Positions 47,107 to 58,850 of a stretch of 64,000 nt of DNA are shown piece after piece (the first letter of the stretch is position 1; every line of letters begins with the position of its first letter). The position numbers and the translations under genes were made by a program. The stretch is from Trichomonas vaginalis G3 (Eukaryota > Parabasalia > Trichomonadida > Trichomonadidae), in NCBI RefSeq assembly GCF_026262505.1, contig NC_067203.1, positions 21,743,411 to 21,807,410 on the forward strand, written 5' to 3'. A model generated the notes under the pieces. It did not search any database. It was not told where the DNA came from and saw only the letters and a list, made by a program, of their open reading frames with translations.

Positions 47107-50100
47107 ATGCCACGTAAGCTACGTAAGAATATACGTAAGAGGAAGAGAGCATTGAAACATCCAATAGTAAAACTGACACCACAACAACAGTTGCAACAAC
47201 AAATGATGAATGACCCCACTATGTTGCAACAAATGTCAAGCAACCCTATGCTTTTAAACCGAGTTATTGGTGAACAGAGTGGAGGTTTAAGAGCGGCACT
47301 TTTAGCGAAAATGGCAGGCTATGGTGGAGCTGCAGACGGAACAGCCTATAACCCTCAAAGTCAAATGAATTTGAGTTCACTCAAAAATCAAATAACAGAT
47401 GTCAAAAAGTCAAACATAGACATACAGAAACAAATAAGTGAAAACGAAAAGAAACTAGAATATGACAGACACACAAAGAAACTCAATGAGTTAAACGTAG
47501 AGAAAAAGAAGAAAGAAGAACAACTGAAAGAACTAAGTACAGAGGAATATGCGAAAAAAGTGTCAGAAAAAGCAGCAGAAGTAGCAAAAATGGAACAAGA
47601 TGTTATAAATTTGAAAAACCATACTACTCAATATAAAGTACTGAAAGATGAAGAAATAAAACAAAAAGCCCTGAAGACATATATGGATAGCGATGAGTAT
47701 AAAAAAGAAGTTGAAGCAAATGTAAAGGCAGAAAAACTTTTACAGTTGCAAAACCAAACCGTACAGTATGAAAACTTAGCACAAGAAAGTAAAAATAACG
47801 ACGCAGCCATGCAAAAGGCAATGAAAAGCGCAGAATATATAAAAGCTAATAATGACTGGTTAGATGCCCAAGCCAACGCTAAAGCAGCCCAACTTATAGG
47901 GTCAATAAGGACAAAAATACAAGCGGATGAAGACAGTTCAAATGAAGCTTTAATGAATGCTGACTTTAAGAACGCCTTCGAAGCTCTTCATAGTAAGGTG
48001 AAACTAGTGAACGACTTCTCATCTGGAAAGAAACTGAAGTCTGAAGGTTTCGACAAAGAGTTAAGAGAAGTAGCACAAAATATGACGAAAATAACAGATG
48101 CAGCAACGAGACAGGCAGTTCAAAGTGCCTATGACGCCGTTAGAGCAACTGTTGTGGAAAGTCAAGAAAAAGAGTTACAACAGACCAAAACAGACCTAGT
48201 AAATGCTTTCTTAAAAACGAAAAGTCAGGTAGGACATTATGCTGCAGATGGAACATATGTGCCAGCTGGTGGAACTTATATACCAGCTGGTGGAACTTAT
48301 ATACTAGCTAGTGGAACTTATATACCACCAAACCCTCCAAGAGAAGCACCTGCACCAGGACTACCTAAAACATTTACATCGTCACATGGACACAGACACA
48401 GGCATGCACCAAAACCAACACAACAACCAACACAACAACCAACAGTTCAAAACACTGCACCACAACCAACAGTTCAAAACACTGCACCACAACCAACAGT
48501 TCAAAACACTGCACCACAACCAACAGTTCAAAACACTGCACCACAACCAACAGTTCAAAACACTGCACAGCAACAACCACAAACAGAGCAAGGACATAAA
48601 AGAAGTAGAGAACAAGGAAACCAAGAATTCTTAAAAATGCTTAAGGAAGACTATGGTTACCCAGATACTCTTGACTTTAGTGACAGATATAAAGAAGCTA
48701 TTAGAAAGTTCAAGGAAGGAAATACTGACCCGAACCTATTTAGCTTTATGGTTCAGCACCAAATGGGATATAATTTCAAACCTGGAAAATACAAGCTCGC
48801 TAAGGGATATGATTTAATAGCATATCATCCAAATGACATGGATGAATTTACTCCGAGATATTTGGTGTCAGAGATAAATGATAATTCAACTATCTTCATG
48901 AAACGCGTAAAAAATAGAGACGGAACGAAAGAAGAAAGGGTTATGAATGCGAATGACTTAAATAGGGAACTTGTTAAAAACGGTCTCGGAATATATGAAA
49001 TGCCAGCAGATGAGGTACAAGAAACTCCACAGGAAGAAGTTCAGATACAACCAGACATGGAAGAAATAGTTCAGCAACAACAGCTAGAAGAGCCAGAAGG
49101 AAACGAACAAGTCCCTCCTTTGGAAACTAACTTCACAGAACTAGATGAAGATTTGGAACAGCCGAAAAATCTTGACCCTCAACAAGAGTATGCGGAGAAT
49201 ATGGAATCTTTCCAAGAGTCTAAGAAAAATTCAGCTGACATAGTAGAAGAATATCGAAAAATGTTCGCCGACATACAAAAGACTCCAACATCAGATGAAA
49301 ATATTCAGCATAGAATGGAAGTACTGAAAGAAAGTGTACGCAAATAACAACATCCTTTTTACTTACGACCATATAACGTTCAATCTTTGGCTGAACTCGG
49401 TGAAAATAAAAGGTTAAATTTCACCAAAACATATAGAAATGAAACATTGTTTAAAGTTCATTCAGAACCTAACCAATATGGAAACAAACCTACTTTTGTT
49501 TCTGCAGACTATGGAACTACAATGAGATGGGGTCATAAAGCTAATCCGGATAGGTGGTTCATAAACTTACAACCTCAATTCCAAGAAGTTGTAGACGCAA
49601 TGGAAGTGAATGGTGAACCAGATATAGCTGGTATTTTCAGCGCGGCTTTAATGCCATTGAAAGATATGAAACATGCAGATATTTTGGACCAGTATGAAAT
49701 GAACATGGCTGATGGAAATATAACACCTGACGTTCTAGAACATTTATCTCAAGAACTACACAGAACCATAGAGATGGTATATTTGGTGAAGAGTTTAGAA
49801 AGAAAGTTAGGGAGATAGAAGGAAGAGAACCTATTGTACATGACCTTGCAAACGAAAGTTTACAAAATGTCATAAAAACTTACTTTGCAGACAATGAACC
49901 GAGAAGGGATGAATATTTAAGAAAACTCAAATGGACAGTACCAAATGAAATGTTAGTATTGAAAAACATGTTCCTTGACAAAATAAAACCAACTACAGAA
50001 ATAAATGACGCAAGACTGAAACATTGGGTAAAAGCTTTCCCATTCACAAAAGATATTATTGGTAACATGGAAAGAAAACCAGAATGGCTACAAAAACATA

Positions 50101-50503
50101 TATTTGGAAACGAGCTTATTCCATATGGACAAGCTCTGTTTGAAGAGCTTGAACCGGAAACTCAGGAAAGAGTCATGCAAACAATACGCGAAGACTCAAA
50201 TACAAACTATGACAAAATCTTTCTAGGATATAGGTTACCTGAGATGGGCGACCAGAGCCCAAAGGCAAAAAGGACATGGGAAATTTACAACATACTAGGT
50301 GAACATGAGGCAAAGATGCAACAACTTGAAGCAGAGGGCAAGTTACCAAAAGCAACCAAAGAAGAAGAGTAGAACAAAGTGAAAGTAGTGAAGAAGTAAC
50401 TTCATCTAGTGAAAGTAGTGGCAATGAAGGAAAAAGAAGAGTTAAAAACTCAGTCAGGAAGAAAGTAAAGCTTGGTACGAGTGGGTTCTATTATGATATA
50501 TAA
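47107..50503 (+). pseudogene. Large coiled-coil protein gene of element C (broken)
   Basis: Nearly identical to 15703-19089 of element B apart from the repeat linker and scattered differences. This copy has a few breaks. The start MPRKLRKNIRKRKRALKH and the basic and Gln-rich N-terminal segments are the same as in B. A longer GGTYIPA repeat and a regular PTVQNTAPQ array differ. Confidence 0.75.
48256..48575 (+). repeat. Two coding minisatellites in element C
   Basis: A 21-bp unit (CCAGCTGGTGGAACTTATAT) occurs about three to four times at 48256-48325, versus one to two times in element B. A 27-bp unit encoding PTVQNTAPQ occurs five times at 48435-48570, nearly perfect, versus an irregular array in B. 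The flanks are nearly identical, so unit number changes quickly. Confidence 0.85.
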
Positions 50504-50535
50504 ATCCAACTATTCTATATTTTTACCCATATGAA

Positions 50536-52140
50536 ATGTACGCCGCTCAGAATATAACGCCAACAGTTTTGGATGCCATGAACGGAAATGTTTCCGAATG
50601 GTATAACGAATGCGACAATGCCATTAGAAGGTCAGAAATAGTTCCTGGAACTTACGAATATACAACTGCTGTTTCTTATGGAAACGTAGGTGAGTTTGGA
50701 GAAGGTTCTTCAACAACAGTAGATATTGCTTGCGACAGGTTTCATATTATTTCTATTGACAACTCATTCTTATACGTGGAACAAGACATTGAAATAAAAC
50801 CTTCTGCCAAGTTGTCTGACAAGAAAGGTTGCAATGGAATTTTCTATGTCGGATACCAATATGCTCCAGAAGTTTTCATGGGATATAAGATATATTCTAA
50901 CTCTGACTTAGTTCAAACAGTAACATGGGCAAACTATGAATGGTTCGCTTTGAGAAACTCAGTACAACCACAAGCTAGAGAACAAACAGACCAGTATGCA
51001 AATATTGAGAAAATAAGAAGACTTGACCCTAACGTTCCAGGAGTTTATGTTAACCTTTCTGGTTCAGATGGAACTGCTGCCACTAAAGTAAAACTGAAAC
51101 TTAGAGTTCCTTTGTCATCTTTCCTCATCTTCAGGTTTTTAAGATACTTGCCAAACTGGGCAGGAAAAATTTCTATTGAACTTACTCCAAGCAAAAATAA
51201 CTTAGTCATTGCACCAACACAAGACCCATTCAGCATTACTGTAGCTGGAACTGGTGGAGCCAAGTTCTGTGACTTTTGCAAAGACAAAGTTGACTTAGAC
51301 TTTGGTTTCTCAAACTTCAACAATGAAGTAAACTATTATTTCAATGCTGCTGGAACTGCTTGGGACCCAGTTAAGTTCACATGCGAAAAATTTGAATGCA
51401 AGAGAATAGAAAGCAGACTTGCAGTCTATATGTTGGACCCAGATATTTCAAATGCTTTAGCTGCCAAATATATTGCAGTTCCACTTATGTTCCCTATACA
51501 CCAAATATCTGTCAAAGACTTTGCAGGTGAAGTTGGAAACCAAAGTGCTGACCCAGGTGCAAGAACAGATATTGCTTTAACAACTGCAATGAAACATGCA
51601 GATACTATGTTTGTACTGTTCAGACGAACTATAAATGACTATTCTTGTTTCTACAACCCTGGTATTAAATATCATATAAACATAGATGGCAAATATTATC
51701 CAAGAGAAGAATATTCTACAGTTGAGGATATGAGGTCATACAACTTGACATTAGATGCTATGAACTTTAACAACAACTTCACAACAACCATTAACCCTGA
51801 AATGCAAAGTTCTATTATGCCATATGTGAAAGTATGGACTCATACAGGAGGTCAAAAAACTCAATATACAAATGGAGACCGTTCAAACTTTTGGCTTGGC
51901 ATTCCATTTGCTGACTCAGAAGACTTTATGGGTGGTATTTCAACTGTTGGTACTGTACAAATACAATATACTGGTGACAGAGACGGTCCAGATGAACTGA
52001 GAGCAAAGAAGTTTACAAAACCAATAGCACTTTTCACGGAAGATGCTCTTTTGAAGATTCGTTCGATGAAACCTGCTGGGGCTCCTCAGATTGGCATAAC
52101 GACAGCTTCCATCGAGCAGATTTTGGCAGCAGGTCAGTAA
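50536..52140 (+). CDS. Major capsid protein of element C (looks whole)
   Basis: A 534-residue protein, starting MYAAQNITPTVLDAMNGNVS, with a TATATTTTTAC box before the ATG as in B. Segments FHIISIDNSFLYVEQDIEI, VKLKLRVPLSSFLIF and LPNWAGKISIEL are strand-rich. Its layout parallels the 524-aa capsid protein of element A (FKLRLRIPVRRF, FAGNIQLKVKF). The double jelly-roll fold of Polinton capsids is expected but inferred. The gene is followed by the small convergent gene and the minor capsid gene. It lies in the capsid block of a damaged element. Confidence 0.75.
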   Translation: MYAAQNITPTVLDAMNGNVSEWYNECDNAIRRSEIVPGTYEYTTAVSYGNVGEFGEGSSTTVDIACDRFHIISIDNSFLYVEQDIEIKPSAKLSDKKGCNGIFYVGYQYAPEVFMGYKIYSNSDLVQTVTWANYEWFALRNSVQPQAREQTDQYANIEKIRRLDPNVPGVYVNLSGSDGTAATKVKLKLRVPLSSFLIFRFLRYLPNWAGKISIELTPSKNNLVIAPTQDPFSITVAGTGGAKFCDFCKDKVDLDFGFSNFNNEVNYYFNAAGTAWDPVKFTCEKFECKRIESRLAVYMLDPDISNALAAKYIAVPLMFPIHQISVKDFAGEVGNQSADPGARTDIALTTAMKHADTMFVLFRRTINDYSCFYNPGIKYHINIDGKYYPREEYSTVEDMRSYNLTLDAMNFNNNFTTTINPEMQSSIMPYVKVWTHTGGQKTQYTNGDRSNFWLGIPFADSEDFMGGISTVGTVQIQYTGDRDGPDELRAKKFTKPIALFTEDALLKIRSMKPAGAPQIGITTASIEQILAAGQ

Positions 52141-52454
52141 GTTGTTCTTGAACTGACTTCTCTCCGTCAAATATTGACAGTACGCCAGTTTTGACATAAT
52201 ATTGTATTATAAACTTTCCTTTAGTAATATCGGTCAGTTTTGAAGTTATATTTTTTGTCAACGTCAAGAACTTTCACCATTTCAGTTATACCAACTTTCT
52301 TTGCTTTATGAAAATATTTAGGTTCAGCAAAGACTGCTATTCTATAACATTTACCATTGTTTGTATAAAGAACTATTCTGTCAATGTATTTGTATTGTTT
52401 GTGTGTGTAAACTTTGTTCTGCTTCAATTCGAAGAGATACTCGAATACGTCCAT
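52034..52454 (-). pseudogene. Small convergent protein gene of element C (broken)
   Basis: Counterpart of 20623-21042: begins MDVFEYLFELKQNKVYTHKQ and overlaps the capsid gene's 3' end in antisense. The copy is broken (about one break). Confidence 0.55.
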
Positions 52455-52472
52455 CTTTTTATTCTAAGTAAA

Positions 52473-53058
52473 ATGTCATTTCCGAAAAATAGAAGCGTGA
52501 GTGTTTCAAAAGGTTTAATGGCGGTGGCAGATGTGAAGTTAAATTCACCAACTCAAACAAACAGTCAAAGTGTTATTGTCAATGTCAAAGACAGAGATGT
52601 TGAAGTGGGGAAACCATACGAAGACGAAGATGGTATAGCAATTGTTCCTGTAAAAGAACAACCAACATATCCTGAAGTTAGCAGAGACTTAAGTTCTGTT
52701 GCAGATATTCGAAACGACTACAACAACTGAAAGACAAACTTCAAACTCAGGAGAAGATTTGTCAAGCTTTAGGTATAATGTTAAACTTGGTCGAACACAA
52801 CCCTGTAAAAGTGAACTCATATGTCATTGCACCTCATGAAGTTTTGAAAGAACTATTGAAACTTTTGACAGAGGCAGACGATATAAACATCAAAGAAATA
52901 GAACCCGACATTAGTTGCTGTGGTGTTTCATATAATGTCATTGACAAGATATACGTTATGAAAGGAGGTGAAACGTTGAACTTAAAGTATAGTTTCCCAG
53001 ACGTTATAAAAAATATTTGACGACCACAACATTTCATTAAAATTTATTTGCTAAGTAA
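52473..53058 (+). pseudogene. Accessory protein gene of element C (broken)
   Basis: Counterpart of 21061-21642 (MSFPKNRSVSVSKGLMAVAD start, conserved CCGVSYNVIDKIYVM part). It is nearly identical to the copy in B but broken (about two breaks). Confidence 0.65.
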
Positions 53059-53060
53059 AA

Positions 53061-53289
53061 ATGTCAAAACTTCTTGAAAGATGTTTGAAGAAAAATAATA
53101 TAGACTTTATTTCATGTAAAGGACTTTACACTTTTGAACGATATGAAAGACCCTGTTTTGTTTGTTCGTGTAGACAAAGGAAAGTTCTATGTCTTTACAA
53201 AATATTTGAACTTCTTAGACAGAGAACTTCAAGAAACGCCATGTGAAAGTTTAGATGAAGTTCTTCTCCACTTTCAGAAAAACTTTTAA
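53061..53289 (+). pseudogene. Extra small gene found only in element C
   Basis: A 229-bp segment begins ATGTCAAAACTTCTTGAAAG just after the accessory gene and ends 10 bp before the minor capsid ATG. It has no counterpart in element B, where those two genes abut. The encoded start (MSKLLERCLKKNNIDFISCK) has no recognised family, and the piece looks damaged. B may have lost it or C gained it. Confidence 0.45.
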
Positions 53290-53299
53290 ATATATATAA

Positions 53300-54097
53300 A
53301 TGGCAGAAGATATAATGGTTTATACTATTACGACTAAAAACCCTGAGTCATATAATTCTATAACAACAAACTTACAAAGTCCTCAAGGACGGTATTGTAA
53401 ACTAACTTTAAACACAATGACGACTAAAGCCTGTTTTGCTCTTTTGACACAAGAAGACTTTATTGTTGTGAATGGTAAAAAATACTCCTTTGAAGATACT
53501 TACTCAGATATACCACCAACAGGTTTTGTTGACTTATTTAATACTTTAAGTACGGGTGTAACATGTGCTGCAACTAGAGCAGGTTTCGTTATGTTTGGAT
53601 GTCCGACTGAGTTTACTATAAACGATATGAGCTATAATACAAAACTTATTTCTGGTTTTTACTACCAACAGTTTCCTATAACAGGAAAAGGTGTCATACA
53701 AGGAATGTCTATTCCATTGACATTAAGCACACCAATCTTATATATTGTTTCAAACTTAGGTTCAAAGTGTTATTCGAATGTCGACAGAAACTATTATGAC
53801 CAAAAGATACTTATGCGTATAAACAATACTTTCTCTGCTGGTTTGCCTATTGTTCATTCGAATGCAGAATTTTCAACCTTAGTGAACTCAAACACTTTGG
53901 CAAGTATAACGTTGACATTAGTTGACGCAAACTTTGTTCCTGTAAAACTTTTATGTCCTATGTATTTGTCAATGACGGCAGAAAGTTTCGAATTGGAAGA
54001 TGCAACTGGTGAAAGTATTGTATTACAAGAACAACTTCAACAACAAATAGCTCAAGAACAACAAATGCAACAAATGCAACAACAAAGTCAAGAATAA
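53300..54097 (+). CDS. Putative minor capsid (penton-like) protein of element C
   Basis: A 265-residue protein nearly identical to 21643-22431. It differs by a few substitutions and one extra QQM in the Gln-rich tail (QQQIAQEQQMQQMQQQSQE). It has the same beta-rich pattern and begins MAEDIMVYTITTKNPESYNS. It looks whole in both elements, unlike most neighbours, and lies directly upstream of the helicase as in B. Confidence 0.55.
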   Translation: MAEDIMVYTITTKNPESYNSITTNLQSPQGRYCKLTLNTMTTKACFALLTQEDFIVVNGKKYSFEDTYSDIPPTGFVDLFNTLSTGVTCAATRAGFVMFGCPTEFTINDMSYNTKLISGFYYQQFPITGKGVIQGMSIPLTLSTPILYIVSNLGSKCYSNVDRNYYDQKILMRINNTFSAGLPIVHSNAEFSTLVNSNTLASITLTLVDANFVPVKLLCPMYLSMTAESFELEDATGESIVLQEQLQQQIAQEQQMQQMQQQSQE

Positions 54098-54126
54098 AAA
54101 AAATATTTTTTTTATTTTTATAAAAA

Positions 54127-55358
54127 ATGTACAGAATAGATGTTTCAGATTTTTATGACTTCCAAGCATTCAGAAATATGTGTCCATTTCGAGACTATAA
54201 CAAAGCAGTCGAGAATTTGAAACGTTTAGTCATTTATGTTGACTCTGCCCCAGAATGTTATGTCATGAAAAGAATGGGATGTTGTCTTTAACAAACCAAG
54301 GCAACAATAGTGTCTGAACAAGAATGTAGACAGAAACTTAAGAAAATAAAAGTCGTACAAGTTGGCATGAAGATGTTAGATGCTTGGGATATCTTATTGT
54401 CAAAGTTAGAAGATTTTTCAGTTCGAGGTATAAAGTTCTATACACCTTCTCCAAACTTCTATTCTATCTTCACTGGATATAAATATGAACAAGTAGAATG
54501 GAAAGAAAATATTATAGAAGCTTGGTTAGACCATGTCAAAGAAATTATATGCAATGGAAACGAAAGAGTCTATGAGTATATCTTATGTTGGTTTGCAAAC
54601 ATCTTACAACATCCAAGTGCTAAAAATGAAACTGCTCTCATTATAATTGGAAAACAAGGAACTGGTAAGAACACATTCTTTACAGATATTTTGTGCAAAC
54701 TGTTAGAGGGCTATTCGAACCCGAATATGACAAACATAGAAAACATCTGCGGTAAATTTAACTCCTCAATAGAGAATATGAAACTTATAGTATGTAACGA
54801 ACTTCAAAGTATAGATACAACAAAAGTTTTGAACTCAGATGCTTTGAAGAGTCTTATAACAGACAAAGTTGGAGTTGTTTGAAAGAAAATATAAAGACCA
54901 AAGAGTTTGTGAAAATGTTGCAAACTTCATTATGGTTTCAAACAATGCTGTTCCGATGAAGTTAGAAAGTTCTGACAGAAGATATGTAGTTGTCAGAACA
55001 TCAGATTCTCATATGCAAGATACAGAATATTTTGACGACTTAGCAGAAACTGACATCTGACTTTTACAACCACTTGTTCTCTATTTATGACATTAGATAT
55101 TTCAAAGTTCAATCCAAGACAAATTCCACATACCGAAGAGAGACAAACATTGTTAGAAGCAAAACAAGAGTGTATATGAACTGTTCATAGATGAAAGACT
55201 TTGTGTCATTAGATGAAAGGTCATTGTACGATTCGTATAAACAATATTGTCAAGAATATGGTTATATGACAGCGTCTAAACGAACATTCTTGGCAAATGT
55301 CAAAAGTCTTTTAGACGTACAGAATGGTGTATATACAAAGAAAATTTTTATGAGTAAA
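54127..55358 (+). pseudogene. SF3 helicase gene of element C (broken)
   Basis: The same helicase as 22461-23696, with the Walker A (IIIGKQGTGKNTFF) and motif C (MVSNNAVPM) parts recognisable. It is broken (several breaks). Confidence 0.8.
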
Positions 55359-55394
55359 ATTTTAAAAAAAATATTTTTTATCGCGATAGAAAAG

Positions 55395-55802
55395 ATGACG
55401 AAATATATTTCAGTAACAATACATGTCAGGACTTAAAGAAGAACTAGACCCATTCACATATTTGAATGTTTACTTCTACCATTTGAAAAGTCTTCATTCA
55501 GCAAAGTTTGGAACATCGAACCAGTTAAGTTTGCTATTGTGACTAAAATGGTGCGAAATTTGAAGACTTAGACATAGAAGGTTAACAGTCAAAGAAAGTT
55601 TTGACAGAAGGTTCTCAAACTTTAAAGAAGGCAAAGCATACAAACTTGTTATACCTTATGAACCAAAGAAAGCAGACGACTATGAATATTATGAGTCTAA
55701 GATAGTTGAAGTTCAAGGTAAATTGGGTAAAAAGATTTTAGAGTCTAAGCCAGTGTTTGCCCCTAAAGGAAGAAACATTGACATTGACCAGAAATGTTCT
55801 AA
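55395..55802 (+). pseudogene. Small protein gene downstream of helicase, element C (broken)
   Basis: Counterpart of 23732-24151 with several breaks. It keeps the ATATTTTTTATC box before its start. Confidence 0.65.
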
Positions 55803-55818
55803 AAATAAAATTTTATTT

Positions 55819-56145
55819 TTACATGTCAAATTTCTTTTTCTCTGGAACTGGTTCAGGTTCTTTCTTCTCTTCTTCTACTTTCTTTTCTTTCTTTTCTCTT
55901 CTTCTTTTTTCTGGTGGAGTTATGTCAAATTTCTCAGAACCATATTTATGTAAAAGTTCTTTGTCCTTTAATAGCTCATCTATTCTGTTTTCTATTTCAT
56001 CTTCAAGAACAGCGCATGTGTCTTCTTTTGCATTCTAAGAAGTTTTGTTGGACTTCATCTCTCCAAAGAGGCGTCATCTCTGTCAACAAGTCTGTCATTG
56101 ACAAATTTAAGACTGCTCTGCTTAATGTTTTATGGTTCTTGTCAT
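55819..56145 (-). pseudogene. Small convergent Lys/Glu protein gene, element C (broken)
   Basis: Counterpart of 24168-24491 on the minus strand, with a few breaks. The Lys/Glu-rich C-terminal region is preserved. Confidence 0.6.
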
Positions 56146-56206
56146 ATTCCCAGAAACAGAACTTTAGAACAAATTCACCTTTCTTGTTTACACTATGTAA
56201 GATTTT

Positions 56207-57182
56207 ATGGTCGACAGATGTTTTGCTGTCGAAAAGCTTGTCTCGAATATAGATAGCGAATCGCTAAGACATTTTCTAAAAGATAAAAATTTTAATTTTT
56301 CTAAAAATATGTTAGAAAAAAAGTTTGCTGACATTGACAAGAAATTTGAGAATGTTTTAAATAAGAACAAGAGAAAGTTAGAAAATGCTCAGATAAAGCC
56401 TATACATGACAAGTTCTTATTTGCTCAGAATGGTATAACAGGTCTAATTGCACCACCTGGTCGGGTAAGACTTTCACTTATCTTAAAATGGCTGCACAAC
56501 ACAAGAACTAGAATGAGAAGAACCCATTCTATGAGTTAGTTGTTATTTGTAGTACTTCTGGTCAATTTGACCAAACCGTCAATTCGTTCAAAGATATTAT
56601 AAAGAAGTCTAAGTTAGTATGTATAAAGGATACTGAGTTTTAGATTGGAATAAAGAAGTACCAAAGAAAAGTTTTGAAGTATAATGCTATAAATGAGTAT
56701 ATAAATTCTAAGTTTAAAGACCCAAATGAGGAAATGCAGAGAATATTAGACAAACACCACTTCAGAAACAAACAGAAAGAGATAGAATACATTTCGAAAA
56801 ATTGCAATCTTACGATTGGAAGACATACCCTCATAGATGTCTTCTTATCTTAGATGACTTTGCTTCTCATCCTTTGTTAAAGAACAGAGAACAAGACATG
56901 TGTCGAATTCTTAAGAAGCTCAGACACTTTAACATCTCAGTTGTCATTTGTGTACAGACAGCAAAGAGTTTTAAGTAAGGATGTTAAAAGAATACTTACT
57001 GACATAATACTTTTCCCCGGATTGTCCGAAGACGATTTCATGGAACTTATGAAAGAGTCCATGGCAGGTAAGTTTGACAGATATGAACTCTGGAGAAGTA
57101 TAAAGTCATACAAGACCCTCATACTTCTTTCAGAATTCATATCTACGCAAACAAAGTTCAAATTGTAAAAAGTCAAGCTTGA
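56207..57182 (+). pseudogene. A32-like packaging ATPase gene of element C (broken)
   Basis: Counterpart of 24553-25530; many stretches are identical, including the Walker B neighbourhood. It is broken (several breaks). Confidence 0.8.
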
Positions 57183-57187
57183 AAAAT

Positions 57188-57614
57188 GTAAGTGTTTAGT
57201 CTTAGTAAGTCTGTTGTGGTGCTGGGGCTGTCGGTTCTTCTGGCTTTGGAAGGCATTCAGGAAGAGGGACGTGAGACATTCGTTTGTGTCCTGTTGGAAG
57301 GAAAAACTTTTCCTGTTGGAAGGAAAAACTTTTCCAGTTGTCGGGAAAAACTTTTCCTGTCGGAAGGAAAAACTTTTTCTGAAGTTCGACCAAAAAGTTC
57401 TCAATTTTCGAAAATTTGAATGGTTTACGGACGGACAACTGGAAAATTTTTTCCTGTCGGAAGGAAAAATTTTTTCTGTCGGAAGGAAAATTTTTTCCAG
57501 TTGTCGGGAAAATATTTTCCTGTCGGAAGGAAGGACTCGGAATGCCAGAAGGATTTGACAAGGCAATTTACTTTATAGAGCTACCTGAGCCATCTGAAGT
57601 CAAGCTTGAAAAAT
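57188..57614. mobile_element. Inserted cassette: remnants of the divergent gene pair around a repeat array
   Basis: The segment is flanked by the direct 17-bp repeat AGTCAAGCTTGAAAAAT (57171-57187 and 57598-57614), which is present once at the corresponding place in element B. Inside are a 25-aa minus-strand remnant starting MSHVPLPECLPKPEEP (57202-57279), a tandem repeat array (57290-57540), and a short plus-strand remnant with DKAIYFIELPE (57543-57616). These match the termini of the pair 27147-27644 / 28033-28398 of B. The cassette thus sits left of KilA-N in C but right of it in B. Confidence 0.65.
57290..57540. repeat. GGAAGGAAAAACTTTTCC repeat array in the element C cassette
   Basis: Some eleven units of about 20-22 bp (core GGAAAAACTTTTCC with TGTCGGAA or AGTTGTCGG spacers) are imperfectly palindromic. 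A unique 50-bp piece near 57378-57440 interrupts the array. It holds the same place between the same two genes as the unrelated ACTGACAGTAGCAGT array of element B. Confidence 0.85.
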
Positions 57615-57625
57615 AAATGGTTCAT

Positions 57626-58447
57626 TTACTCTACTTGTTTGAAGTTGTCAAAATACTCTGTTATTTTTTCCTTTAACAATGGCAAATCTTCTTTGAAGGT
57701 AAGTATTGTACAACCTTTCATATCATAGTGTGTTTGAGGTAACGTATCTTGAACTATTTGTTTCACATCTTCATTTGGGGTCATTGAAATCGGTCAGTTT
57801 TCGCGATAGAACCAATTTCTGTCAGATTTGTAAATCTTAGCAAGGTCGTAAAAGCTTTTTGTTTCTTCTGACTAAATGCAACATAACCATATCTTTATCT
57901 TCTTCATTTTCCATCTCTTCAGTATAAATCATATACTTATAGTTCTTTTCCTTTCCTTTTGGTACCGAACGTGGTATTCTTTTCTGAATGTTTTTGTCTT
58001 TTGCTTCAAGCTTGTTCTCTAGCTCTTCACGTTCTTGTCTATGAATTTCATCTAACATCATGAAAATATAACAAGCGTAACGAGGTGAAGCCCACATTGC
58101 AACAGCATTTACAAGAAGTCTATGTACATACCAGCCTCTCAAACCATTTAGCAAATTTTTACGATTTCGTACGGAATCTCGACTCGCGGTTTTCCTCGGT
58201 CGCAAACATATGAGGAAATTCTTCTAAAAGTTCTTTTGTCTGTTGGTTTTTCAAACCAATGATGTGCTTGCTTTGTAGAACGAAGAGCATTCAAAATACT
58301 TTGCATTTGGTACATATCGTCTTTGACCGAACGAATGAGACGGAGTTGTTTGTTAAACTGAACCCACTCATATTCTTCATTTATAGCTTCATGGACTATA
58401 ACTGTTGTTGTGTTCTCTGTTGTTGACATATCTGTCCTTACATACAA
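57626..58447 (-). pseudogene. KilA-N domain protein gene of element C (broken)
   Basis: Counterpart of 25547-26404, with the KilA-N part (NEEYEWVQFNKQLRLIRSV) and the DUF3627-like part. One internal stretch differs from B more than the rest does. It is broken (a few breaks). Upstream of the start is the shared leader AAAGTTAGTTTTATTTTTAT. Confidence 0.7.
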
Positions 58448-58608
58448 AATAAAAAAATAAATAAAAATAAAACTAACTTTATTTTTTCTATCTTAAGGAA
58501 ATTCATGATTTTCATGAGTTTTAGGCGACCCCGAAGGAAGTCGGTCTCGCTGTTCTTCACTGTTTTCGTACGGAATCTCTACCCTCGTGAATTTTCATGA
58601 CTTCTTCG
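58448..58608. other. Leader and echo of KilA-N sequence
   Basis: Bases 58440-58510 form the conserved leader of the KilA-N gene. Bases 58540-58600 hold a short segment (GTTTTCGTACGGAATCTC) resembling the inside of the KilA-N gene, an out-of-place copy. Confidence 0.45.
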
Positions 58609-58840
58609 TAAATGTTTTGTCAAGACTTCTTCGTAAATGTTTTGTCAAGACTTCTTCGTAAATGTTTTGTCAAACATGAACGTATATGTTTTGTCAAACA
58701 TGAACGTATATGTTTTGTCAAGACTTCTTCATCGTAATGAGCGTAAATGTTTTGTCAAGACTTCTTCGTAAATGTTTTGTCATGACTTCTTCGTACATGC
58801 TTTGTCAAGACTTCTTCATCGTAATGAGCGTAAATCAGAC
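58609..58840. repeat. 25-bp repeat array (left copy, reverse orientation)
   Basis: About nine degenerate units of CTTCTTCGTAAATGTTTTGT-CAAGA, some with ATGAACGTATATG variants. This is the reverse complement of the arrays at 61110-61280 and 61640-61990. Confidence 0.85.
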
Positions 58841-58850
58841 AAAAATAATG

